Shown here one piece after another: positions 42,076 to 51,513 of a stretch of DNA of 64,000 nucleotides (position 1 is the first letter of the stretch; every line of letters begins with the position of its first letter). A program made the position numbers and the translations under genes. The notes beneath the pieces were generated by a model, which made no database searches, had not been told where the DNA came from, and saw only the letters and a list, made by a program, of their open reading frames with translations. The DNA is from an uncultured Collinsella sp. (lineage in GTDB: Bacteria > Actinomycetota > Coriobacteriia > Coriobacteriales > Coriobacteriaceae): the NCBI GenBank assembly GCA_905208635.1, contig CAJLPX010000010.1, positions 1 to 64,000 of the forward strand, in the 5' to 3' direction.

Positions 42076-42088
42076 GCTGCCAGCGTGC

Positions 42089-45000
42089 CTAGCGCTTACG
42101 GATACCCCAGACCAGGGCTCCGACGCCGGCCATGGCGATGACAAATGCCGTGAGCAGTGCGGCGGCCTGCTGGTCACCCGTAGTGGGCAGGAAGCCCTTA
42201 ACCGTCTTGACGATGTTCGTCACGGTCTTGGACGTACCGGGGTCGGGCGTCGGCACGGGCGTCTCGGGCTTCTTGTACATGTTGTTGAACACGATACCCT
42301 CGACACTCTTGTCGCCCTTGGTAAAGGTGACGTTCGCCTTGAGGCTGCCCTCGCCGTCGTCGACCACGTTGACGGTCGCGGTAAAGACGGACTTGTCATA
42401 GGTCATACTGGCCTCGTCGCCCTTGACCTCGCTGATGGTGTAGACGTACGTACCGGGCTCGTCGTACTCGAACTTGTCGAAGTTGATCTTGCCGTCGGCA
42501 TCGTTGGTGACGGTGGACTCGATGTCCTCGCCAACGAGCTTAAAGCTAAACTCGTCCTTCTTGAGCTCGCGTCCCTCGAGCACCTTGATGGCGCCGATGG
42601 AAACCTGCGTGGGCATGGCGTGATACTTGTTAGTAAAGCCAGCCGACTCGGTGGTTCCCTCGAGCTTGTGCGTCGCGGTCAGCGTGCCGTCGCCGTTGTC
42701 GGAGACGGTGGTCACGACGGTATAGGTCGCGCCGTCATAGGTGACGCCCTTGTACAGGCCGAGCGCGTTGGGGCAAGCCTCGCGCAGCGTGTACGTGTGC
42801 GTGCCGGGCGCCTCATAGTGGATCGGGCTCAGCGTAACGGTGCCGTTGGCGTCGTTGGTGCCGCTAGCGACAACCACGCCGTCCTCGAGCAGATCAAACG
42901 TGAACTCGCCGGCTGCAAGGTCGCGTCCGGTCAGACGCTTGACCGTCTTGACCTGATCGGTCACGGAAGAATCGGTGGGTGCCACGCTGTACGTGTTGGT
43001 GAACGTAAAGTCCGCACCGTCGCCGCCGTCGCGCTTGACGCTCAGATGTCCAGCGCCGTCATCGGTCACGGTGTAGGAGACCTTGCGCGTTACGTTAGCG
43101 TCGTTGGTCACGCCAGGGGCGCTACCGGACTCGGTCACCGTATAGGTAAAGGTGTGCGAGCGCGGGGCGGTGGGGGCTGCGGGCTCGGACTCGTCCTTGG
43201 TCTCGTCACCGCTGGCGTCAGCGTCAACCTCGGCCTCGTCGGCGTTGGCTTCAGCGTTGTTCGATGCATCGCCAGAAGCGTTGTCCGTCACGCCCAGGGC
43301 GCGGTTGAGGTCATCGAGCGTAAAGTGGATCTTGCCAAAGTCCACGTTGCCGGCCGCGTCGTTGGTTGCGGTCGTGCGCTCGGGCATCGGGGCACCCGCC
43401 TCATCGGCGGCCACGGTAAAGATGAACTTACCCGTGATGTCTGCCGGGGTCAGGCCCTCGGTAGCCTGGAGCTTCTTGGTGCCGGCGAGCGCGGCGTCAA
43501 CGGCATCGGCGCCGTAGACGTTCTCGAACAAGGGCTCGATGCCACCGTAGTCGACCGTTGCCGTCAGGGTACCGTCACCGTTATCGACGACGATAACCTT
43601 AAAGCCAAAGTACCACGTTGTAGCAGAAACGCCGTTCGGCAGCCCGTGTATAGCTTCGTAGGCCGTGTAGTTAATGGTCCAAGCGAGCTTACCGTCCTTG
43701 TCGGTACGATGGGCAAGCCCAGCAGACTCAAGATCGGCAAGCATCTTGGTGTCGTAGTGCAGCGCATCAAAGCTCACGTGCCCGCCGATATTGGGCTTGA
43801 GATTTTCATAACCCACAAGCTCACCCTGATAGGCAATGCCGAACCAGAACTCGCCGTCGGCCATCGGGCGACCGGTCAGGGTCTTGGCGGCAACGACCTG
43901 AGCAACGGTGCCACCAGGTGCATCGGTCGTAGCGCTATAGCTGTTGACGAACGGGACCACGGCGCTCTCGACCGCAGCCGCGCCGGTCTTGTACTCGGTC
44001 ACCAGCGTGCCCTCGGGACCGCCGGAGACGGTCGTCGTGGCGGTGAGCGTACCGGCGGTGTCGTCGGCGATAGCGATCGTCACGGTGCGCTCGGCATCGT
44101 CGTAGGTGTAACCGGGCTGGCCGTCATTCTTCTCGGCAACGGTGTATGTAAAGGTCTTACCTGCGTCAGCCTGCGTAAACTTGACCTCATGGCCCGCCAG
44201 AATGTCAATCCGACCGACCGTTGCCTCTGCCGTCGCAGGGGACTTGTACACGTTGGCGCCCTCGTGCAGGCCGAGCGCGGTGGCAGAAGCCGCATCGGCG
44301 GGCGTCACGGTAAAGGTGAACTGGCCCTCGGTCATGGGGCGTCCGTAGAGGGTCTTGCTGAGCTTGAGACCGCCGGCCGCGGCGTAATCGAGCTCAGTGC
44401 GGTACGTGTTGGTAAAGCGTCCGTTTTCCTTCTTAGTAACGTTGGCGGTCAGGGTGCCATCGCTGTCCTCGGTCACGGTCACTTCGGCGGTTGCGACATG
44501 CGCGTCATACGTCATGCCGACCGTGCTGCCCGCGTTCTCGCGAATCTCGTACTTATAGGTTCCGGCGGCAGCGTAGTGGATCTTGCCGAACTTGATGGCG
44601 GCGATGCCGTCCTTCGCGTCCCTCTTGTTCACGATTACGGTTGCGGGATCGGGCAGCGGGGCGCCCTCGGGAGCGGTGATGGTAAAGCTAAACTCGTCCC
44701 CATCCGTCCAGTCGCGACCGTCGATAGCCTTGCTCAGACCAAAGTCGAGCTCGGTCTCGAGCGGGGTCACGTTGTAGGTGTTCTTGAAGATCGCGGCCTC
44801 GGCATTCTTCAGAACATGCTGGGCACTGAGCGTGCCGTCGCCGTTATCGGTGATGGTCGTCACGATGGTGAACTTGGCATCGCTGTAGGTGACGCCCTTG
44901 CTGGTGGTTCCGCCGTTGACCTCGCGCAGTGTGTAGGTGTGCTTGCCGGGTTTGTCGTACTTGACGGCGCCCATCGTGATCGTGCCGTCGGCAGCGTTGG

Positions 45001-48000
45001 TGCCGGTGGCGACGACCTCGCCGTCCTCGACGAGCTCGAAGGAGAACTCGCCTTCCTTGAGGTCGCGCCCGGTCAGGACCTTCTTCGCGGTGATCTGGTC
45101 GGTGACGCTGGACTCGTCAGGATTCGGCTTGTAGCTGTTGTTGAACTTCGCCTCGTTGGCGCCCTGCAGCTCGTGCTTGACCGTGAGCTTACCATTGCCG
45201 TCATCGGTAACGGTAGTCACGATGGTGTAGGTCGTGCTGTCGTAGGTAATGCCGTTGCCTTCGGCGCCCTTGGCTTCGCGCAGGATATAGGTGTGCTTGC
45301 CGGCGGCGGTGTAGGTGATCTTGCCCATCGTAATCTTGCCATCGGCGTCGTTAGCGCCGGTGGCGACGACCTCGCCGTCCTCGACGAGCTCGAAGGAGAA
45401 CTCGTCGGCCTTGAGGTTGCGTCCGTCCAGAACCTTGGTCGCGGTGATCTGGTCGGTGACGCTGGAGTTATTCGGAGTAACGCTGTAAGCATTCTCGAAG
45501 ATAGCCTTCTCGACGTCCTGCAGCTCATGCTTAACCGTGAGCTTGCCATTGCCATCATCGGTGACGGTGGTCACGATGGTGTAGGCCGCGGTGCTGTAGG
45601 TGATACCGTTGTCGGCGTCGACCTTGGTCTCGCGCAGCATGTAGGTGTGCTCGCCAGCCGCAGTGTAGGTGATCTTGTCCATCGTGATCTTGCCGTCGGC
45701 CGCATTGGTGCCCCTGGCGACGACATCGTTACCCTCGACGAGCTCGAAGGAGAACTCGCCTTCCTTGAGGTCGCGGCCTGTCAGGGTCTTGGTCGCGGTG
45801 ATCTGGTCGGTGACGCTGGACTTATTCGGGGCAGTGTTGTACTTGTTCTCAAAGCGTGCCGTCTCGGGACCCTCGAGCGTATGGGTCACCTTAAGCGTGC
45901 CGTCGCCGTTGTCGATGACGCTCGTCTTGACGGTGTAGTTCGTCTTATCGTACGTAATCCCGTTGCTCAGCCCCGCCTCGTTGGGGAGCTTCTCGCGCAG
46001 CGTGTAGGTGTGATTGCCAGGCTTGTCGTAAGTGATCTTGTCCATGGCAATCGTGCCGCCGGCAGCGTTAGTGCCCTTGGCGACGACCTTGTTACCCTCG
46101 ACGAGCTCGAAGGAGAACTCGCCCTCCTTGAGGTCGCGCCCGGTCAGGACCTTGGTCGCGGTGATCTGGTCCTCGACAGGCTTCACGCTATAGGTGTTCT
46201 TGAACTCGGTCTCGCCCGAGGTCTTTTCAACGTCGGCCTTAAGCTCGCCCTTGGCGTTAACCGTCACAGTCACCTTGAACGTGGCAACGTTCTTGCTGTA
46301 GGTAATGCCACCGGCGTCGCCCTTGACCTCGCGGACCTCATAGGTGTACTCGCCCGGCTCGGCATAAGTAATCTTGCCAAAGTTAATGGCTGCCTTGCCC
46401 TTGTCGAGATCGGCATTGGTCACAGTTACGGTCGCGGGGTCGGGCATCGGGGCATTGTTGTCGGACGTCGCGGAGAGCTCAAACTCAAACGCATCCGTAT
46501 CCGCCCACTTGCGGCCCTCGAGCACCTTGGTCAGACCAAAGTCAGTCTTGGTATCAACCGTTGTCGGCTTGGTTGCAAGGCTAAAGATAATCTTGCCGTT
46601 GTTGCCCAGGTGCGAATGCACGTGCGTGGAAGTCGCAACGGAGGAAAGGTCATTCCACCTGGGGTTAAGCACGTCGCGCGCGGTCTCGGTCTTGTTGCCG
46701 TTCGCCTCCACATCGTCCTTGGTGGTATGCAGCTGGTCGATATAGGCCAAGCGCGCGGTTCCCTTATTAAAGGACCAATAGCCGTCATCTTTGACCAGAG
46801 CGCCGTCGTAGCTGGCGATCTCGTGCCCCTCAAACTCCACAACGGCATAGTCGTCCTTCGGCTTGCCGTTTGCGCCCATCGCCACAAACTCGTCCTTGTA
46901 GTAATAGACGTCGTTGCCCTGCGGCTTTACCGTCGCGCGCTGGGTGCATTCCTTGTCCGTGTAGATAGGCGTGATTTTTTGGAAGTAATAGTAGCTGTTG
47001 GTATCGGCGGGCTCAAACTCGGCGACAACATCGCCCAGCTCGCCGCCCGACCACTTGTTGGCCAGGAAGTAGACCGTCTGGTTGTCGGCACCCTTATGTT
47101 TCTCGATATACTTTTTGAGTCCGTCATCGGGCGTAAACAGGTTGTTACGCGCGGCGTCCTTGACGCTCGAGGTGTATTTAATCTGAATAGGCTTGATGTC
47201 ATTGAGCGACGTGCGCTCAAAGATCCCGTTTTCCATGTCCACGTGATAGCGGATCAGCGGAATCAGTGATGCGGGAATCTTGACCGTCACGATATCGCCC
47301 TGCTGCGCATTGGCAGAGCGCTCGACGGTGATGACCAGGTCCTTGGCCACGCCCGAAAACTCGTACGTGTCCGTATTGCCCTTGGTTGTCTTGGTCACTT
47401 CATCAAAGGGGACGCCATTAATCTGAGCGCTGACAAACGTATCGACCTGCATAAAGTCGCCCAGCTCATCACTAAAGGTGATGTAGCCGGACTTGCTCTC
47501 GTCGTAACCATCCTCGATCTGAGTGGGAGAGCCCTTGCCCGAGGTGATAGAGCTCGAGATATCATCAAACACCTTCTTGAGCTCATCGGCGTTCGACGCA
47601 GCCTTGTAGAAATCGGAATTCTCCGTGCGCTTACCAAGCTCATTGGTTGTGTAGGACGTGGCGTTTGGATAGTTGCTCGACACGGCGTGCATGAACTTGT
47701 TTTCGTTGCTCGTCCAGTAGTTCGTAGGATCGGCAGCGGGATTCGCACCATCAAAGATGCCGATCGCATAAATGTCGGCACCTTTATTCTTGAGACTCTT
47801 GGCGCTTTTGACGGCGCTATCGGCAACACTTGCTTGGAATTCACTAGAGCTCGTAGGTGAACCATCAGTGAAGAAGACAACGATCTTCTTGGCGTCGGCG
47901 CGACCAAACGAAAATACCCCATCAGCCAGCTGTAAGCCATAGTCGGCGTGCGTGGCGCCATTAGGACTGATGGAGTTGACCGTACTCTTAAGGCTCGTCG

Positions 48001-48625
48001 CGTCATCGCCCTTGCAGGACGTCAGCTTCTTCATGGTCTGCGAGTAGTTGTACCTATACCCCGACTCCCAATACGTGTCGTTGCCGACCCAATCAGCCCT
48101 AGTTCCCGCAAACTTTACGATGGCAACCTGATGCTGCTTGGAATCATCTTCGATCTTTGCATTCTGCTCGGCAATAGCGTCGATAAAGGAACTGGCAGCG
48201 TTCTTAAGTGCGGTGATGCGTTTGGTCTGATCATTGCCGCCCATGCTCTTATCCATCGAGCCGGAGGCATCAAGCACCATCACGATATCGAGCGGTTTAG
48301 TGACCAGCGACGTTGTGTCAGAAGTCGAAGACATCGTGGAGAGCGTTGTCACAAAGTCGGACTTTTCGTCCTCTGCGGGCTCGACCGTCTTGTCCGTCCA
48401 GATTCGGCCTACATAACGTGTCGTCTGGTCCTGCTCGCCGCCCGACGCCCAGTATTGCCAGCGGCCGGTAGTGTCGGGGTCGACTATCTTTTTGCTCGCC
48501 GTCGGTCCGTCCATTCCGGTGCTGGACCTGGCGTTGGCCTCGGGCAGCATGGCAAATGCTGCAGCCGGCAACACAAGCACTACGGCAAGTATCACCGCCA
48601 AGAGACCCCTCGTGTACTTACTCAT
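42089..48625 (-). CDS. Giant LPxTG-anchored surface protein: VWA domain plus 11 pilin-like repeats
   Basis: 2178 residues. Signal peptide 1-25 (LLAVILAVVLVLPAAAFA); von Willebrand A domain about 110-370 with intact metal-dependent adhesion site (Asp119, Ser121, Ser123 in DASGSMD). A beta-rich stretch follows to about 700, then 11 repeats of 100-130 residues, each like the Spy0128/FctA pilin fold. Each has a lysine in a KxLxGR strand, a glutamate in a YxLRE-like strand and an asparagine in a final NxY, the triad that forms Lys-Asn isopeptide bonds. Repeats 2-5 are nearly identical. C-terminus FLPTTGDQ, helix and RKR: sortase anchor. Probably an adhesin or pilus tip; no sortase gene or second pilin is in the window. 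SD GGGAG precedes ATG 48625. Confidence 0.9.
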   Translation of the reverse strand: MSKYTRGLLAVILAVVLVLPAAAFAMLPEANARSSTGMDGPTASKKIVDPDTTGRWQYWASGGEQDQTTRYVGRIWTDKTVEPAEDEKSDFVTTLSTMSSTSDTTSLVTKPLDIVMVLDASGSMDKSMGGNDQTKRITALKNAASSFIDAIAEQNAKIEDDSKQHQVAIVKFAGTRADWVGNDTYWESGYRYNYSQTMKKLTSCKGDDATSLKSTVNSISPNGATHADYGLQLADGVFSFGRADAKKIVVFFTDGSPTSSSEFQASVADSAVKSAKSLKNKGADIYAIGIFDGANPAADPTNYWTSNENKFMHAVSSNYPNATSYTTNELGKRTENSDFYKAASNADELKKVFDDISSSITSGKGSPTQIEDGYDESKSGYITFSDELGDFMQVDTFVSAQINGVPFDEVTKTTKGNTDTYEFSGVAKDLVITVERSANAQQGDIVTVKIPASLIPLIRYHVDMENGIFERTSLNDIKPIQIKYTSSVKDAARNNLFTPDDGLKKYIEKHKGADNQTVYFLANKWSGGELGDVVAEFEPADTNSYYYFQKITPIYTDKECTQRATVKPQGNDVYYYKDEFVAMGANGKPKDDYAVVEFEGHEIASYDGALVKDDGYWSFNKGTARLAYIDQLHTTKDDVEANGNKTETARDVLNPRWNDLSSVATSTHVHSHLGNNGKIIFSLATKPTTVDTKTDFGLTKVLEGRKWADTDAFEFELSATSDNNAPMPDPATVTVTNADLDKGKAAINFGKITYAEPGEYTYEVREVKGDAGGITYSKNVATFKVTVTVNAKGELKADVEKTSGETEFKNTYSVKPVEDQITATKVLTGRDLKEGEFSFELVEGNKVVAKGTNAAGGTIAMDKITYDKPGNHTYTLREKLPNEAGLSNGITYDKTNYTVKTSVIDNGDGTLKVTHTLEGPETARFENKYNTAPNKSSVTDQITATKTLTGRDLKEGEFSFELVEGNDVVARGTNAADGKITMDKITYTAAGEHTYMLRETKVDADNGITYSTAAYTIVTTVTDDGNGKLTVKHELQDVEKAIFENAYSVTPNNSSVTDQITATKVLDGRNLKADEFSFELVEDGEVVATGANDADGKITMGKITYTAAGKHTYILREAKGAEGNGITYDSTTYTIVTTVTDDGNGKLTVKHELQGANEAKFNNSYKPNPDESSVTDQITAKKVLTGRDLKEGEFSFELVEDGEVVATGTNAADGTITMGAVKYDKPGKHTYTLREVNGGTTSKGVTYSDAKFTIVTTITDNGDGTLSAQHVLKNAEAAIFKNTYNVTPLETELDFGLSKAIDGRDWTDGDEFSFTITAPEGAPLPDPATVIVNKRDAKDGIAAIKFGKIHYAAAGTYKYEIRENAGSTVGMTYDAHVATAEVTVTEDSDGTLTANVTKKENGRFTNTYRTELDYAAAGGLKLSKTLYGRPMTEGQFTFTVTPADAASATALGLHEGANVYKSPATAEATVGRIDILAGHEVKFTQADAGKTFTYTVAEKNDGQPGYTYDDAERTVTIAIADDTAGTLTATTTVSGGPEGTLVTEYKTGAAAVESAVVPFVNSYSATTDAPGGTVAQVVAAKTLTGRPMADGEFWFGIAYQGELVGYENLKPNIGGHVSFDALHYDTKMLADLESAGLAHRTDKDGKLAWTINYTAYEAIHGLPNGVSATTWYFGFKVIVVDNGDGTLTATVDYGGIEPLFENVYGADAVDAALAGTKKLQATEGLTPADITGKFIFTVAADEAGAPMPERTTATNDAAGNVDFGKIHFTLDDLNRALGVTDNASGDASNNAEANADEAEVDADASGDETKDESEPAAPTAPRSHTFTYTVTESGSAPGVTNDANVTRKVSYTVTDDGAGHLSVKRDGGDGADFTFTNTYSVAPTDSSVTDQVKTVKRLTGRDLAAGEFTFDLLEDGVVVASGTNDANGTVTLSPIHYEAPGTHTYTLREACPNALGLYKGVTYDGATYTVVTTVSDNGDGTLTATHKLEGTTESAGFTNKYHAMPTQVSIGAIKVLEGRELKKDEFSFKLVGEDIESTVTNDADGKINFDKFEYDEPGTYVYTISEVKGDEASMTYDKSVFTATVNVVDDGEGSLKANVTFTKGDKSVEGIVFNNMYKKPETPVPTPDPGTSKTVTNIVKTVKGFLPTTGDQQAAALLTAFVIAMAGVGALVWGIRKR

Positions 48626-48677
48626 CGCGTCTCCCTTCTCGCGGTCTCAGACCTTGCATCAGCCTAAAGTTACGGAA

Positions 48678-48757
48678 TGAGACACAATTAGGGCAGGTGA
48701 CACATGTTCCAGATTGTGTTTTGGGCGTGAGACAAATGTCTCACCAAAGTTGAGACA
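48678..48757. promoter_or_regulatory. Cluster of TGAGACA operator half-sites upstream of the surface-protein gene
   Basis: A perfect palindrome gtgagaca-aa-tgtctcac (48727-48744) has further tgagaca half-sites at 48678-48684 and 48751-48757. Four half-sites within 80 bp upstream of the start make cooperative binding of a regulator likely. Confidence 0.55.
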
Positions 48758-48860
48758 CGGCGTTTTCGCAGGAAAACGGGTGCGACTCGAGCCATCAGGC
48801 AAAAATGACCCGTTTTCCTCCGTCCCCGGGGGATCAATTGGTGGTGCTCGCCTCAAAACT

Positions 48861-48998
48861 GGCCCATCTACTACGTTTGACCCGATACCCCTGACCATAG
48901 CCGCGTTTCATGAAAAACCGCAGGCATTTTACCTGCGGTTTTGTTTTTGCGTTGTTCGTTATGGTTGAGGGTAGCGGCCTAAACGTAGTAGATGGGCC
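48861..48998. repeat. 138-bp palindrome, type 2, right of the surface-protein gene
   Basis: 18-bp perfect arms ggcccatctactacgttt / aaacgtagtagatgggcc, same inside hairpin (ccgcagg ... cctgcgg then ttttgttttt). It is preceded by the linker hairpin at 48808-48840. Together with 49103-49256 it fills the 48758-49270 interval, in which I see no gene. Confidence 0.85.
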
Positions 48999-49102
48999 CA
49001 TTTCGTGGCAGACGGGTCACGCGGCAGCCCTCGCAAGGCCAAAATGATCCGTTTCCCTCTGTCCACGGGAGATCAAGGGATGCTACGGATATGGTGGTAT
49101 TT

Positions 49103-49256
49103 CAAAACTATGCCGGATTACGGGGCTAAAGTCGGGGCCCTCATCCATACCTTCATTTTTTGAAAAACGGCAGGCTATCTACCTGCGGTTTTGTTTTTGC
49201 AATTTTCGATATGGTCGGAGGTTCGCTATCCAGCTCCGTAATCCGGCATAGTTTTG
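49103..49256. repeat. 154-bp palindrome, type 1, right of the surface-protein gene
   Basis: 25-nt arms (caaaactatgccggattacg ... and complement, 49103-49127 and 49232-49256) with one mismatch; central ctacctgcggttttgttttt. A linker hairpin at 49041-49076 separates it from the type 2 unit. Confidence 0.85.
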
Positions 49257-49287
49257 TTCGTGGCGGCCCAACCGCGCGTTTAAGCGC

Positions 49288-49321
49288 GGGGCCGGTGGGG
49301 CATTTTTGCCCCGCCGGCCCC
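49288..49321 (-). terminator. Terminator hairpin after the hydrogenase operon
   Basis: ggggccggtggggca, ttttt, gccccgccggcccc: a long GC-rich stem 33 nt after the stop of the last hydrogenase gene. On the minus strand the loop is AAAAA and no long T-run follows. Confidence 0.55.
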
Positions 49322-49353
49322 TATTCCAGCGCTATACCAGCCCCATTCCAGCG

Positions 49354-49695
49354 CTACTCCGGCTTGGTTTCTACCGTGGGGGTCTTGTCCGCCGCGACTG
49401 GAGTGCGCGCGGTGTCCATAGTCAGGCAGTGCTTGGGGCAGCTTTCGATGCACTCGCCGCACACCACGCAGGCGTACGGGTCAATCGACCAGGTACCGCC
49501 CTTGCGATCGACCGCGAGCGCGCCCGCCGGGCAGCGACGCGCGCACATGCCGCAGCAGATGCACACATCCATGTCATTGACGATATGCCCGCGCAAGCGC
49601 TCGGGTGCCGTCAGCCCCTCCTGCGGATAGCACACCGTAACCGGCTGCTTGACCATAGAGCCCAAGGCCGTCTTGGCAAATGTCAGCAAACTCAT
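49354..49695 (-). CDS. echF: Ech-type hydrogenase ferredoxin subunit
   Basis: 113 residues with two [4Fe-4S] motifs: CICCGMCARRCP (near 45-56) and CVVCGECIESCP (near 76-87). The order matches EchF/HycF/NuoI-like subunits, which pass electrons between ferredoxin and the catalytic subunits on the cytoplasmic side. The N-terminus (LLTFAKTALGSMVKQP) is the amphipathic stretch that binds the membrane part. It is the last gene, 7 nt after the catalytic subunit gene. Confidence 0.88.
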   Translation of the reverse strand: MSLLTFAKTALGSMVKQPVTVCYPQEGLTAPERLRGHIVNDMDVCICCGMCARRCPAGALAVDRKGGTWSIDPYACVVCGECIESCPKHCLTMDTARTPVAADKTPTVETKPE

Positions 49696-49702
49696 GCCGC
49701 GC

Positions 49703-50791
49703 CTACCTTTCCGTGCAGCTAATGCAGGGGTCGATGGTCAGGATAATCATGGGCACGTTGGCAAGGAGCACGCCCTGCAGCGCATGTGTCAGACCCGCCA
49801 GGTTTTGCGACGTCGGCGTTCGCACGCGAAAACGGTCCAGGTTCTTGGTGCCGTTGCCGCGTACATAGTAGTACGCCTCGCCGCGCGGCTGTTCAATCAC
49901 AACCTCGCCGCGCGCGCCGTCGGCCGGCGTAAGCTTGGTGCGCCCGCCGATGCCGTCGTGTGGAATCTTACCGACAAGCTCCTTGATGATATCCATGGCC
50001 TGCGTGACCTCGGCGCAACGCACCTGGCAGCGGGCATAGCAGTCGCCGTCGGTCGCCACGATGGGCTCAAACGCGGCCAGATCCGCATAGGCGCCGTCGC
50101 CAAACATGCGCACGTCGTAATCCACGCCCGAGGCGCGCCCAAACGGACCGACCATCGAAAGCTCCAGCGCGTCTTTCTTGCTGATCACGCCCACGCCATG
50201 CAGACGCTCGCCACAGCTGTCGTCGTCCAAAAACGTATGCACCAGGGCCTCGTAGTCGGGGCACATGGCGTCGAGCGTCTGGACAATGCCGGCCAGCTCG
50301 GAGTCCTCAATGTCGTGCTTAAGGCCGCCGATCTCGTTGATCGACAGAATCACGCGACCACCGCACGTGCTCTCAAAGATCTTGAGAATCTGCTCGCGCA
50401 GCGTCCACGAACGATAGAACAACGCCTCGAAGCCAAAGGCGTCGGCGAGCAAGCCCAGCCACAGCAGGTGCGAGTGGATGCGCGAAAGCTCATGCAGAAT
50501 GGTGCGGATATACTGCACGCGCCCGGGCACCTCGATGCCGAGCATGCACTCGCAGGCGCTGGCATAGCCGTAGCTGTGGCCCACGGCGCAGATGCCGCAG
50601 ATGCGCTCGGCGATATAGCCAAACTGGTGCATATCGCGCTTTTCGGTGAGCTTCTCGAGTCCGCGGTGCACAAAGCCGATCTGCGGAATTGCCTCGATGA
50701 CGCGGTCGTCCTCGATCACTAGGTCCAGATGAAGCGGCTCGGGCAGCACCGGGTGCTGCGGGCCAAACGGAATAACGGAGCGATGTGCCAT
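49703..50791 (-). CDS. echE: Group 4 [NiFe] hydrogenase large subunit
   Basis: 362 residues. The four nickel-binding cysteines are present: Cys65 and Cys68 in RICGICAVGH, and Cys356 and Cys359 in DPCISCTER, so this is a real hydrogenase rather than a NuoD-like derivative. HRGLEKL near 42 is family-typical. The protein ends exactly at DPCISCTER, with no C-terminal peptide to be clipped after nickel insertion, so no endopeptidase should be needed. It makes or oxidises H2 with electrons from ferredoxin, coupled to ion movement by the membrane subunits. No hyp maturation genes are adjacent. Confidence 0.93.
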   Translation of the reverse strand: MAHRSVIPFGPQHPVLPEPLHLDLVIEDDRVIEAIPQIGFVHRGLEKLTEKRDMHQFGYIAERICGICAVGHSYGYASACECMLGIEVPGRVQYIRTILHELSRIHSHLLWLGLLADAFGFEALFYRSWTLREQILKIFESTCGGRVILSINEIGGLKHDIEDSELAGIVQTLDAMCPDYEALVHTFLDDDSCGERLHGVGVISKKDALELSMVGPFGRASGVDYDVRMFGDGAYADLAAFEPIVATDGDCYARCQVRCAEVTQAMDIIKELVGKIPHDGIGGRTKLTPADGARGEVVIEQPRGEAYYYVRGNGTKNLDRFRVRTPTSQNLAGLTHALQGVLLANVPMIILTIDPCISCTER

Positions 50792-50796
50792 GGACC

Positions 50797-51513
50797 TTAC
50801 GCCTCCTTTTTCTGCTTATCGCGGGCGGCCTTGGCGGCAAACGCCGCGCGGACCTTGGCCGCTTTCTCGGGATCCATGGCGGCGAGCTTTGCCTCCATCT
50901 CGGCGGCCTTGAGCGCCGCCTTCGCAGCAGCCCCATCGTGCTGAGCATCGGAGCCGGCAGCCGCAGCGGGCTGAGCAGCGGCGCCCGCGGCATCGCCGGC
51001 GCCCGCAACGCCCTCCCCTGCAGCAGCCGCAGCCGCGGCGGCCTTCTCGGCAGCGGCCTTGCGCGCCTTGGCCTCGGCAGCCGCGCGGACTTTCATGGCC
51101 TTCTCGCGCGCGGTCTTCACCTCGGGCGTGATAACGCTCATGGGCTCGGCAGTCGAGACCTGGTAGAAAAAGCCCTTAAAGTCGATCTGCATATCGGTGA
51201 TGGCAAGACCGAATAGGTCGTGCGCTTCGTTTTCAAACGGGAATACCGCCGGATAGTACGAGCTGATGGACGGAATCTCCTGGTGCCGATCAATTCCCTC
51301 AACCACCAGGTTCTCGATCGCATAGCTACCGCCCTGCGCAATATGCTCCTGAGCAGCATGAACGTTGATAAACGTATAGACCAAGCGATACGTGCCGTCG
51401 TCGACGTTGCGCTCGGCGTGCATTTGCACAAAGCGGGCACCGGCGCCCTTGAGCGCCTGGACATGCGACAGGAGCTCGTCGATCCCGACGGTGGTATAGA
51501 TTGCCTCTTGCAT
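50797..51513 (-). CDS. echD: Ech-type hydrogenase 30-kDa (NuoC-like) subunit with Ala-rich tail
   Basis: 238 residues. Residues 1-125 are the NuoC/EchD fold, with the family signature in FPFENEAHDLFGLAITDMQI near 92-111. From about 130 on, the sequence is a low-complexity Ala/Lys/Glu segment (REKAMKVRAAAEAKARKAA and so on) ending KKEA, likely helical or disordered; usual EchD has no such tail. The ATG overlaps the end of echC by one base and the stop is 5 nt from echE. Confidence 0.85.
   Translation of the reverse strand: MQEAIYTTVGIDELLSHVQALKGAGARFVQMHAERNVDDGTYRLVYTFINVHAAQEHIAQGGSYAIENLVVEGIDRHQEIPSISSYYPAVFPFENEAHDLFGLAITDMQIDFKGFFYQVSTAEPMSVITPEVKTAREKAMKVRAAAEAKARKAAAEKAAAAAAAAGEGVAGAGDAAGAAAQPAAAAGSDAQHDGAAAKAALKAAEMEAKLAAMDPEKAAKVRAAFAAKAARDKQKKEA

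Noticed and set aside
41930..47269. A 1779-codon open frame antisense to the surface-protein gene
   Set aside because: Its translation is repetitive in step with the adhesin repeats, has no plausible start site, and follows from the codon bias of a GC-rich gene on the other strand.
41541..49256. CRISPR array among the direct repeats
   Set aside because: Repeats are few, palindromic, and not regularly spaced with unique spacers of constant size; no cas gene is present.
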